In this document: positions 1 through 10,504 of the stretch, one piece after another
Layout of the letters: the number at the start of each line of letters is the position of its first letter
Position numbering within the stretch: the stretch's first letter is position 1
NCBI GenBank assembly: GCA_020055645.1
Contig: CM034546.1
Location: 120,578,375 to 120,642,374 of the forward strand
Length of the DNA stretch: 64,000 nucleotides
Direction of reading: 5' to 3'
From: Tomocerus qinae
Lineage: Eukaryota > Arthropoda > Collembola > Entomobryomorpha > Tomoceridae
Position numbers and translations under genes: made by a program
The notes under the pieces: model-generated
The model's input: only the letters and a program-made list of their open reading frames with translations
What the model was told of the DNA's origin: nothing
Database searches by the model: none

Positions 1-2727
1 TATCTCGAGCGACTAAATACAAAATACAGTTAAATAATAATTTGAAACATATACCATTTCACATGCATGAAAACAGAACTATAATTCTAAAGTTACTTTG
101 TCGAACGTTATCCAAATCTTGGGAAAGGAGGGCAATCAGTATTGGTGACAGTTCAAATGATCCACTCGCAGTTTGCAGATTGACCAGAATTTTGGTCACA
201 TCTTTATCTGAGACCAGAGGCTTTGGAGGATGGGCATTTGCAAAAGTAACTAATAAAATTTGATTCGGTTTAATTAATTCTACAGCACAACATCTAATAT
301 ATGTATAATTGAAAATGTCTATTCAAATAACTACAAAATGTTTTGCAGATAACGTATTAAATAATAAATTAAAAACATTAAAGAGAATTACCGTTATTAC
401 CCTTCTTTCGGTCAAGAGAAGGGGATCGATTGGCTGCTGTAGAGCCGGAATTGACGGATGCCCGATTAGGCTTTTTTAATGTGGAAGAGTAACTCGAGGT
501 TCGATTAACACCCGAAGTTGCCGGTCTCTGCGTCGGAGTCGAAACTGTAGATGTAAGAGAAGGCTTTCGGTAAGGCACTTTAGCCTTCTGGTAACTTTCA
601 TCATTTTCATTGAGTTTCTTTGCAAGGGCAGCCAAAGAAGATTTTGCAATTAGATTTGCTCTGGATATTTGCAATTTTGTGGTCCTGGGTTGTGAGAAGT
701 TGAATTTTTTCTGAGTAACAGCTTTGGCAGTGGTAGTAACTCCTGTTTCTGGAGTTTTCACTTCTTTGGAATCCGGCTGTGCCGTTGATGATTCATTGCC
801 TGGTTCCTTTTCGTCTATATTCAGGGCATCATCCTCAGTAGTAGTAATATCTTTAACTGGTAATTCATGGTTTTGTTCTTCATCAGCATTTGTCGAGTCA
901 TCGAAATTAGAAGTCGATTTTTTCTTTTCTAGGTAGATTCCCGATTTCCCATGGAATGATTGGAAACCTTCGACGAACTGGTCTTGGTTTTCTTCTGAAG
1001 CAGCAAGGTCCTTAGGATCTGATGATTCTATTGCAGAATCTTCAACAATATCAGACATATTTTCTTCTGGTATAGTCTTTTCTTCGATATTCTCACAAAG
1101 TCTAGAGTCTACATCTGAAAGTTCATTTTCTTGAATTGATTCCAAGTCTGAACTACCAGAATTGTTGAATAAAGATTGCCCTTTGAAATTCTGAGACTTT
1201 TTAACTGTTTCCTTAGCTACATTAGGCTTCTCAGATTGCAAAGTTGCATTCGCTATGTAGGCCTTTTCCAGTGCCTTCATTATGGAATAGTCCACAGAGC
1301 CTCGAAAAAACGGAATATCCTCAGCGTTGGTAATAGTCTGATGGGCTAGTAGCATATCCGCTATCGAGTGTCGTTTGTTATTGTTGTCGTTACAGGGAAT
1401 GTCATTTGCGACAGAATCATAACAGACACCTCCGAATGCATCAAGGGATGGCTTAATTATAGAAGGCACAACTCCTAACCCGACATCTGCAGAAGTTTCG
1501 TCCGTTGTTTCATCTACACCACTATCTCCGTTGTCACTCCCCTTGCTCTTCTTAATGAGTAGCAAAAAGTCATTTTTCATGTCCTTTGAGTCTCCGCTAA
1601 ATTTCACTTGGGCTTGAGTCCACCCTTTTTTTGCAGGATCTTCGATTTTTCCAGCGACTACAATTCCTGGATGGCTTGGACTTTCTAAAGATTCGATTAA
1701 CCCCTTCACAAGTACATTCACCTTTATAGATAAATGAGCTGCTGAATAATCATTGTTATCTATATCATCTTCTTCTCTATTGTATGCTGGTACTATAGAT
1801 TTAGGAATAAAAAACTGTAGAGTGTTCGAAAAATTTTTTAGCTTATACTCATATCCAAGACGAATCTGAACAAAACTTCCAGGGTTAACTGAGCAAATCG
1901 GTACCTTTAGTATATGAATAGAGAAATATCATAGTAGTTCGATTATCTGATATTTGGTACGAAATGATTGCATGGTTTATAGTTTCTATAATAGTTTACC
2001 TTAAAGATTGCTGGTTTATTTCCCTTTAAAATCCAATGAATAAATTCAAGTACTCCATCAGCAAGTCCTGAGGAAACATTATCCTCGTCTGTCACTTCCA
2101 ATTTACTTACATCCTAAATAAATAAAATGACACTTTAAATCGAATATCCTCGGCTCTCGTGCTTCAGTCCAATCCAGTAAACAAAATAGAATTTGGAATT
2201 TCACATATTTTAATACACAATCTATTTTAACATATTTTCAATAATAAGATAGCATAAGAAAATTTCAATTTGAAAACCATTCTGGGTTTTAGAAAATTTA
2301 CTTTGACAGACTCTCCATCGACATCAGCTTTAAAGTTTACAAAAGTTCCTCCATCAGGATGAATTGGAAAGCAGTAATGAACTTCCATTGTCTCCTCCGA
2401 TTTATTTTCGTACATCTGAATTATGCTTACATTAGCAATATCCTCATCTACGGAGCTCCTTACTTCGATAGAAGTCAAAGAGATCCAACAGTTTCCATTT
2501 TGATCTAAAGTACTATTGTTCTCAGCGGTATTAATCAACCCAAATTGAATACCTTCCTCATAATTTTGTAATGGAGAATCTGATGAGCTGAAATATAATG
2601 TCCAGTTTTACAAATATGCAACAATTTAGTACAAATAATTGAGGCTTGTAATCTAAAGTGCGTACCTATACTTGGCATGTTTCATCAACTGAGCTGCATG
2701 CAGACATAGAGATCCCAATGTTATCAT
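1..2727 (-). CDS. VIT-domain protein lacking a visible VWA domain (3' partial)
   Basis: Exons by hand: 2666-2727, 2302-2587, 2000-2113, 392-1904, 97-249, 1-12 (continues past the window); phases agree at every junction. The start is the ATG at 2727. Residues about 25-200 read as a divergent VIT (vault/inter-alpha-trypsin) domain: a strand ending in 'CFPIHPDGG', then 'NPGSFVQIRLGYEYKL', then a 'SAAHLSIKVNVLVKGLIES' strand as in VWA5 and PARP4 proteins. Family members normally follow with a VWA domain. Here the large exon 4 instead encodes several hundred Ser/Glu/Asp-rich, probably disordered residues. The next exon returns to a family-like C-terminal segment ('ILVNLQTASGSFELSP'). The function is not known. 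It could be a VWA5- or PARP4-related scaffold. The VIT assignment is fairly secure; the last two exons are less so. Confidence 0.72.
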
Positions 2728-3075
2728 CTTGCCTATTCTACACTATGTCATTTAACTTATGCTAGTCAATAGTCTAGATTTTATGAATTCCCTAAAACTT
2801 CAAAGTTCTACTACCCTGGCGAGAGTACGATATAATTTGAAATGCAATGATTAGCAATATAACTGGCACATGTCCAATGTGCACCTTGATATTTTGAGAT
2901 TGATATTCTATAGTAGTTGTGTTGTGGACAAAGTGGACATAATGTCTTGTGGACTATGTGATTCGGATAAAAATGCTTGAAATTGTAAATTAGATTGTTT
3001 GCAAAAAAACGATTTACATTGAGTTGCTAGGTATTGCGATATATTTTATTATTATGAAAATTAACTAATTAGACA

Positions 3076-6000
3076 TTACAAAAAGGCATTACACCAGTCA
3101 CTAAGACACTTGTAACACTGAGACGCATGATGAGTAGACGCTCCACACGCTTCTTTGAGCCAGAGCATGAATAATTCCTCGCTTTTCTTCAGTACTAGAA
3201 ATTGGCCGAGCATGACATATGCCTAAATGCAAAAAAATTAAAACATTAATTATTTCATCTTTCCATTCTACTTTGGTACTCGAGAATTAACTTGGGGATT
3301 ACAATTACACTGAGGGTGGGAACACTGGTTGTTGACATTTAATATACAGCCACTGCCTTGGGCAAAGAACCGACAAATCATTTAAGAGTAGATAGAAATA
3401 GAAGATGTAAAAACAATTTCCGGGGAATATTTATAGGCAGCTAGTTTCCTACGTTATTACACTACATTTTACATACTGTCACGAATACCGATTCGTTTCC
3501 TAGGTTTCCAGTTGTTTGGAAACAACTTGGAATGTTCCATTTGGCCTAGCCAATGGCAACAAAGTAATTTTGGGAGAGGAGGAGCATCTTTATATAAATA
3601 GAGTTGTCCGAGGGCCATTTTCCCTCAGAAGCATTTCTTCTCTTAGAAGATCTTCTCCTCCTGCTCCCGTTCCGGAGACAGGCTCTCTCTCTATTTGAGA
3701 CTCTCGTAGTTCTCTGCCTAAAATAGCATTAGCCTATTTATTTGGCATACTACCATCACTGCATACTTTGGTATTGCATAATCTTGCACTGCACTCAGTG
3801 CACTGCTAAATTCATCAGTAGTTTTAGTTGCCGTGCCGAGGGAACCCGGGATACACACATTATGTGTTACAATTGGGGGCCGGTCCAACTTGGTTCACGA
3901 GCACTAATCTACATATACACTGTTAAAAATATTTTGCTTATACTTCGTACTCGGTAAGTATAGCCGTTCCGTTATACTGAGTAGTACGCTTGGATAATTT
4001 TAACAGTATTATCGGTGACTGAAGTAAAATATATTATCGCTGAAAAACTATATGCCTACTCTTTTGTCAACAACTTTACGCCGTCTATTGCTGCTGCTGG
4101 AAAATTCGGATCTGAAAATATACGCATTTACTATTAAATCTGCTCAATCTACTGGAAAATTGAAACTATTGAAAATGATGGAAGACCATAATATTGTGAA
4201 CTGAAAATTATTCAGTAATTTGAACTATCTACCAGTTTTGATTTTGCTTTGCCAACTATTACCAGTTTTGTAATTCACGGTAACCAATTTAAAGTAAACA
4301 TTTTTGATGAAATTCACATCATGTATGCTATGGAGAGGAGAAACTGCCGTCGGAGGGGGAAGAAAACCAACTGCTATGGAAAATTGTCTTCAAATTTTTA
4401 CGACCGATTTGAGCCAGGAGAAGAAGTTAAATAATTGATTGGATTGTAAAAACCGAAAAATTTACCAGTAATGTTCCTGCTATTCTGTCATCGGAAAAAT
4501 TCTAACTTTACCGCAAAAATTGTCTTATTGAAATTCTGCTACCAGCTATAATACAAAACACTCACATGTCACTAATCAAGGCACCATTGAAAAGGAATGA
4601 GAAAAACCAGTAATCAAACTGCCACCTAGTGAGACACTAAATAATGAAGATACTCTATCCAGTAAAATATTGCCAGAAAACCGTTGAATCTGTCACTCGT
4701 AAATTATTCTATATTGACGATAGGGCGTGCAATTCAAAAAAGTTTTTTAACTTTACGTGACATTAACTTCTCTTGAGAGAAGCATTGCTGTTCGTTGAGG
4801 ATAAGCCTTCACCCGTTTAGTTTAATAGCCGTGATCTCTGAAGAAAATCATTTCAACACAGAAAGTGCCTTTTATCACGCCATAAGTCAAAAACCAGAGG
4901 ACACTTTATCAAGAGATCCCACTCTTGAATTTGACGGGCAAACAGTTCGGCCCTGGAGAAGGTGAACCTGCGGGAAATTGAGAGTTCCATTTAATTGGTA
5001 ACTACTGGGGAAATATACCTTGTCTCTTTTCTTCCCTGGATTGAAAACAAGAATCTGGACAGGTTTGCGATGATGTCTTGGAAGTATGTCTGGGATTCAG
5101 GGAGGATCGCCATCCGAGGTATATTGAATTCCGTTTTAACCGGGTATGAGTTATGCGGATACCTGGGTTTGCCCGTACTAATTTGCTCAATAAACTGGCA
5201 ATGGATACCTACTTAGACTGAAAAATTGAAATATCTGAGGGTCGATAAACTCCCCGATGACGAAGATTCAACTAACTATTTACCATGAAAGAATATTGTT
5301 AAGATTTTACAAAAGTTAAGTGGATTCGTCAGACCATGGCTCACGAATCGCAGCAAGTATGATTTTGTTTACCATTATCCTGGACACAATCACGGAAACG
5401 TTCATGTAACTTTGGCATCTGAAGACGTCTTTTATTTTAATTTATATGCCAACAAACAGCGTTTTTCATGAAATTAATCAAACATCCATACCAAATCTGG
5501 ATTTTGGTACCCCTCTTATGTTGTAATTGATCACTACACTTGGAGTTGAAATCATTACTCGCTATAGTATGAACAAAGATTTTAAAGAATTTTGGAAGGA
5601 AACCAGAGAAACTTTTAAAGATTTTAACCAGGAGATTGTCGAAGTAAAATAATTAAATGCTACAACGAAAAGACGAAGAAAATTCGAGATGGATTATTGT
5701 CGTACGAGAAAGTGGATTACTGTCGAACGAGAAGGATAATTGTCGCACGAGAAAGGATTCTAAGGACTACTACCACCTACTGGTGGATTCAATGGATTTC
5801 AAGTACTGCAACACTAATTTTTGGAGGAGGGGGAGAGTATATCGAGGAGTATCGACACCGGACCAAGTCTTTTTACTGGAGGAGATTACATCCATAGGAA
5901 GTGAAAGTGTTTCTATATTTATTTTCTTGTATTTTCATGTAAAATGTAAATTTGACTTTAATGATAAGTATCTATTTGTCTCGTAATTATTGTTACGTGA

Positions 6001-7362
6001 ATGTTGTAAATCTTGAATTTGGTAAATTGATGTTGTTTGATGATGAAAAATTGTAAAGTCAATAAAACCTCCCAGAGAAACTCAGTTTGGAGGGGGAGCT
6101 GTGTCACGAATACCGATTCGTTTCCTAGGTTTCCAGTTGTTTGGAAACAACTTGGAATGTTCCATTTGGCCTAGCCAATGGCAACAAAGTAATTTTGGGA
6201 GAGGAGGAGCATCTTTATATAAATAGAGTTGTCCGAGGGCCATTTTCCCTCAGAAGCATTTCTTCTCTTAGAAGATCTTCTCCTCCTGCTCCCGTTCCGG
6301 AGACAGGCTCTCTCTCTATTTGAGACTCTCGTAGTTCTCTGCCTAAAATAGCATTAGCCTATTTATTTGGCATACTACCATCACTGCATACTTTGGTATT
6401 GCATAATCTTGCACTGCACTCAGTGCACTGCTAAATTCATCAGTAGTTTTAGTTGCCGTGCCGAGGGAACCCGGGATACACACATTTTGTGTTACAATAC
6501 ATATTATAAGTTTTAGGCGAAGGTCATTGGATTTTTATTCTATGAAAATGTAAAAATCCCTAGTCAGAAATTATGTGTAGCAAAAGAGAAAAAAAGTTGA
6601 CTTAATAGCGGATAAGAAGTACAGGAAAAGTAGCTTTCTTATATTTAAATAAGCTTGAAATAACAAATTGTAAAGTAAAAATACTACTCAAGTAGCGTAA
6701 AATTTTTATATACACATTACACATTTGTTGGGAAAACGATTTTTATTGATATTCCACTTTTCAAGGGTGAGGGGTTATTTTCTGCAATATCGAAAATAAG
6801 ATTTAAGTAAAACTGGAGATGAATACATCAATTTCAACTCAATGATTTTAATACATCGGTTAATTGTATAAAGCACTATACTAAAATTTTGTAAACTGCA
6901 TTATGGCAGTTTAATGGGTTTAGTAACTAAATTGGCATAAATAAGTGTACTTTTAACTGCAGTAGTGTCTATTTATCTGTGGTGGTTCAAAAGGAGGGTT
7001 CAAAAGAACAATAATTTGTGTTATCTTATACAATAAGAGATGCCGGATGTTTCTGTCTTGTGGATGCCAATGACAAGACTTTGTATTGTATATTGTTTCT
7101 TATTTACAGATACTATTCATTCATTCTTACTGAACCCTCCTGATGAACAGTTTATTACTTTATAGTTTATTTACTATTGATTTGGCTATTTTAATTATAA
7201 GTTGTATTGTATATATTAGGTAAATAAGTTAAGTACCCTATCAAATCCTTGGGCCTCTAGTCGTTTTCCATATGTCGGTCCAATGCCAGCAATCTCTGTG
7301 ACAGGCTTTTCCCCCATCGATTCGAGTACAAAATTTCTGTGTTTTTGCGAAGTAGATCCCAT
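3076..7362 (-). CDS. BANF1: Barrier-to-autointegration factor (BAF/BANF1)
   Basis: Two exons, 7237-7362 (42 codons) and 3076-3222 (48 codons plus stop), give a 90-residue protein; human BAF has 89. The N-terminal exon has the 'TSQKHRNFV' start, 'MGEKPV' and the helix-hairpin-helix '[12 protein letters not shown]'. The C-terminal exon has '[11 protein letters not shown]', 'WLKEACGA' and the terminal 'WCNAFL'. Splicing joins 'QGFDR' to 'AYVML', exactly the human exon order. BAF is a dimer that bridges double-stranded DNA and binds LEM-domain proteins and lamins, so it acts in nuclear envelope reassembly and chromatin organisation. It also stops retroviral DNA inserting into itself. The 4014 bp intron contains a full LTR element in antisense orientation and a small inverted-repeat element. 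Donor 'gtactt' and acceptor 'tgcatttag' look usable. Confidence 0.95.
3477..3871 (+). repeat. Left (5') LTR
   Basis: 395 bp terminal repeat with short inverted ends (TGT...ACA). It contains a TATA-like motif, TTTATATAAATAG, near 3591-3603, the likely U3 promoter. A 60-codon frame inside it is also present in the right LTR and is not taken as a gene. Confidence 0.93.
3874..3893 (+). other. Candidate primer-binding site
   Basis: The sequence TGGGGGCCGGTCC starts two bases after the left LTR. This is where a tRNA 3' end (CCA pairing with TGG) primes minus-strand synthesis. I could not match it confidently to one tRNA. Confidence 0.55.
5688..5754 (+). repeat. Three imperfect 21-23 bp tandem repeats in the LTR element
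   Basis: Three units of the form GGATTATTGTCGNACGAGAA lie head to tail inside the non-coding interior of the retroelement. Length and sequence drift slightly between units. No function is evident. Confidence 0.7.
6088..6101 (+). other. Polypurine tract
   Basis: The stretch TTGGAGGGGGAGCTG ends immediately before the TGTCAC start of the right LTR, the expected site of plus-strand priming. A possible poly(A) signal AATAAA lies just upstream at 6061-6066. Confidence 0.75.
6102..6496 (+). repeat. Right (3') LTR
   Basis: Matches the left LTR over 395 bp with one substitution seen by eye, so the insertion is recent. The four bases after it (ATAC) repeat those before the left LTR. Confidence 0.93.
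6989..7144. repeat. Small inverted-repeat element (MITE-like fold-back) in the BAF intron
   Basis: The arm AGGAGGGTTCA at 6992-7002 is matched by its reverse complement TGAACCCTCCT at 7131-7141, with weaker complementarity on both sides. A second short inversion (GTCTTGT...ACAAGAC) lies in the middle. The size and the lack of coding suit a MITE remnant or another fold-back DNA. No target-site duplication was recognised. Confidence 0.45.
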
Positions 7363-9473
7363 TTTATGATTTCAATCCTCAAGAAACCGGAGCCAACTGC
7401 AATGTACGTAAAAGATAAAAGTATCAGTTACTGTTACAGTTACTACCCTTTTAGTAAAAATAATGACACTATTCTATCGAGCACTATCATTATAAAACAA
7501 AATCTCACTGAAATGTTCATTATAGCCTCAACTTAAACTAGCATAACTATGATTTATGATTACAAAGCTGAAATAAATTATAGTTTTTAGTTAGTTCATA
7601 AACCATAATACTCAAGTGAAAGCTTAATAAAATAAGAAAACCTAATCCTTCATCCTTAGTTTCAATCCAACTTTAAACGAAGATAATAATAATATTAGTA
7701 TTTAGCACGCTAACAACTAAAATAAAAAAATTAAACTGACAAAAGCAGCCGTACCGACACCGACAAATCTGGGAGTGTAGAAAAATGAATACATTTATTA
7801 TGTGATTATTGTGATATGACATTGACACTTACCAAGTATTTATTCTCCAAAGGTCGGAGATTTAACTGACTTCAAATAAAGGTAAACAATGGATGGATTG
7901 ACAGTTGACACTGGCCAGTAAAAATCAACAACAATCCAACAGTCGAAGCAATAAAATAAACGAATGACGGAGCAAGAAGAATCCAGAATAGAAGCCCGCG
8001 CTTAGGTACGCATTTTTACGTTTTTACCCAGACCTTCTATATACCGCATATTCATTCATTCATACATAGTACCACATAGTACATGAGCTCCTATAAATAG
8101 TCCTTCCATACTATAAGGGTGTACAGAAGTGCATGCAGATGTGTTTTTGAATCCTTGGATGAGTAGTACAGTGCATGTACAACTTGTAGTCATAGATTTA
8201 CGTGGAAATAGTCATAGAAAATGGTTGAATGAAGCCCAGAAATGAGACCCAAATGGGCAATTGTGAGAACGAGAGAACTATCGGAAATCCTGAATGAATT
8301 TTTTGGTTTTCTAAAACTGTATTATGGAATGGATTTACGGATTAGGCTATCGGCTAAATGCGACTGATTTTTAGTTAGATGCATAGAAAAATGCGAATGC
8401 TGAAAAAATCAAGTTCAAGTTCAAGAAAAATTAAAATATTTAGAAATAAGCATCCCAACTTTTGGCAAATTTTTACTAAGGTCCTTGTTACTTGATAAGA
8501 TCCAGTGAAGTTTTTCTCTGCATCTTTTGTGGACGTAGTTTCGTATGTTTAATAAGATTTTGTTCAAAGTTGGCCTTCAGAGATACGCAGACAAAACGTA
8601 TGTAAGCAATAGACGTAGGTACTTATTATTATGGCTTGAATGAATATGGCACATTACGTTTAGTCAGTAAACTGATGTATAAGTGACGTGATATTTTGGT
8701 GTAACGTAATACTACATTACGTTTTACATGATGACAACATATTCATACATACATATTACTCAGGCTCGACTCTTAGTATGCTATATATACATGCATATAT
8801 ACAACTAACTATAGTATGTGTCTTTACCTTTGCTGCGACCTTTACTTAAACAACTAAGTGTCTCCTGTCTGTGTATTGCATTACACTGGTTCTTACACTG
8901 TAGTATGTAAAATATAAGCTACCCACAAGTATACTGCAAGTCTCAAGTTATGTGTAAATGAAACCTACCTTTTTTGGGTTCATAAATAGTTATGAAATAC
9001 TTAGGGCACGTAGAATAACAAGTACTGAGAATTAGGCTTTATTTTTTTAACTGTTGTGTTATCTATTAGCTATAAATAGCGAGAAGAACTAGCTAATAAG
9101 CTTATCCCTGAAATTACTAATCCATGGTAAAATCTAGTTCAAAAATGTAAAAATGGACACAAAAAAGTATTTGAAGAGATGACAATACCAATGAAGGATG
9201 CATTGCCATTCTTAAGTCCTCAAAATACATTCTGACTCAGAATTTCTGCGTATAGCAATTTATTTTTTATCAAAACTATACTCATAAGCTTCCACATACC
9301 AAACAACGCAGAAACAAACTATTGATACATTAATATGTGAAGGGCAATTACTCTTTAGAAAGGATATCGAAGATCTCAGAACGATGATGGTTTGGTTACT
9401 ATACTATCCAGCCTTTAGCTAAATTCAATATTGGATACTGTAGGGTAGTGTACTAAAATGTAAAATATTTGTA
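7363..9473. other. Intergenic, between BAF and the cadherin-like gene
   Basis: AT-rich sequence with stops in all frames. The BAF promoter and 5' UTR must lie in its left part, but no TATA box or initiator stands out. No exon or RNA gene is recognisable. Confidence 0.5.
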
Positions 9474-10504
9474 TTAAATAATGGGACTCTTAATGAGTTT
9501 ACAGAATTTTTCAGCTTGAACTAGTAAATCACTTTTCTGCAGGTTCAACACAAGTGTAGCATATTCGACGAAAACATCATCACTTGATGTTAATAATACC
9601 ATATACTCTCCTCCTTCAAACTCTGACTGAAGGTAAAGTTTAACTTTAAAAACATGCTCGTTTAAAGCATCATTTGACATTATATCTTTGTTGACATCCG
9701 TAGTTATTACAACCTTTTCAACTTCTGCTCTTACAAATCTATGACTCGTTGTTACATAAACTTCTGCATTACTCCCATTGATATCTCTGTCACGAATAAT
9801 AATTTCATGATCGTAATTTATTGGCAATTTTGCTGGCCAAGGTAACTTAATGTCCATGATATAAGTATTTTTGCTGAAACTTGGCGGGTTGGTGTTTTCA
9901 TCAATTAATGGAATAAATACTATTACATCATGTGTTCCTTCACCTTCCATGCATCCCAAAGTTATCGGAACTTCAATAGTTGTATTGTGATATTCGTCTA
10001 CGTAATGACGAAAATTTCTAGTAGTCTTAAAGATTATTGTATTATTGAAAAGTTGGGCCTCTATGTATGAAGAGTTGTAAGACACCGTATCAACATTTAC
10101 AGTTGTGTATTTACTGCAAAATAAATTAAAATAAAAAAACAGTACAACAGTAGATAATATACTTTGGTAGCATATTTCTATGAAGTTATAGTCTTTTGAA
10201 TTTTTTACTCTTGATTGACATACCCTAAAACTACATTTGAGGGTGTTGTTTCCATTTGTTCTTTCAATGTTAGTGTGGTACTGAAATCATTGTGGCTGCC
10301 AACATCCTCTGTTTGTATTCCACAATTTCCTACTGCAAAACAGATAATTTACCATACACCAAAATTAGATTTATAAGTTTAAAAGTAAAATCTAACTGAA
10401 ACTCAAGAAGTAATTCACTTACATTCTGCTGTTGCAGTCACAGAAATATTATGCACACAAAGGACGAGCAGAAAAAATCGGGCTACTGAATTTACTGAAA
10501 TCAT
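9474..10504 (-). CDS. Short secreted cadherin-like protein
   Basis: Exons 10423-10504, 10224-10332 and 9474-10113 join in frame to give 276 residues. The ATG at 10504 is chosen because it opens a clear signal peptide (hydrophobic 'RFFLLVLCV', then 'TATAEL'). An upstream extension has no ATG. After the signal comes 'NCGIQ', as at the mature N-terminus of PCDH15/Cad99C-type cadherins. Then a divergent first domain leads to the linker 'DENTNPPSFSKNTY', which matches the cadherin calcium-binding 'DxNDNxPxF..xxY', and 'IIIRDRDINGSNAEV', resembling 'DxDxGxNaxv'. So it holds about two cadherin-type beta-sandwiches. No transmembrane segment follows before the stop at 9474. It may be a truncated or secreted adhesion protein, or the 5' part of a gene whose later exons I missed. 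Confidence 0.65.

Larger units (their letters stand above)
3477..6496 (+). mobile_element. Non-autonomous LTR retrotransposon inside the BAF intron
   Basis: Two direct LTRs of 395 bp (3477-3871 and 6102-6496) begin TGTCAC and end GTTACA. They differ at one position that I can find (3862 A versus 6487 T). The element is flanked by a 4 bp target-site duplication, ATAC, at 3473-3476 and 6497-6500. A G-rich primer-binding-site candidate follows the left LTR and a purine tract precedes the right one, so the element is sense on the plus strand and antisense to BAF. The internal region is only 2230 bp and has no open frame long enough for gag-pol; its longest frame is about 109 codons and shows no protease, reverse transcriptase, RNase H or integrase motif. 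It must be mobilised in trans (TRIM/LARD-like). The superfamily cannot be assigned from these features alone. Confidence 0.93.

Noticed and set aside
3268-3381. Minus-strand ATG frame with a C-x8-C start resembling a CCCH zinc finger, next to the BAF C-terminal exon
   Set aside because: The finger spacing is incomplete and the segment lies in the BAF intron. The exon at 3076-3222 is fully explained by BAF exon 1 at 7237-7362.
3516-3698. 60-codon frame in each LTR
   Set aside because: Present identically in both LTRs because the LTRs are copies; it overlaps the promoter region and has no family resemblance.
4249-5986. Several frames of 60-109 codons inside the LTR element
   Set aside because: Short, overlapping, on both strands and without retroviral motifs; taken as chance frames in a non-coding interior.
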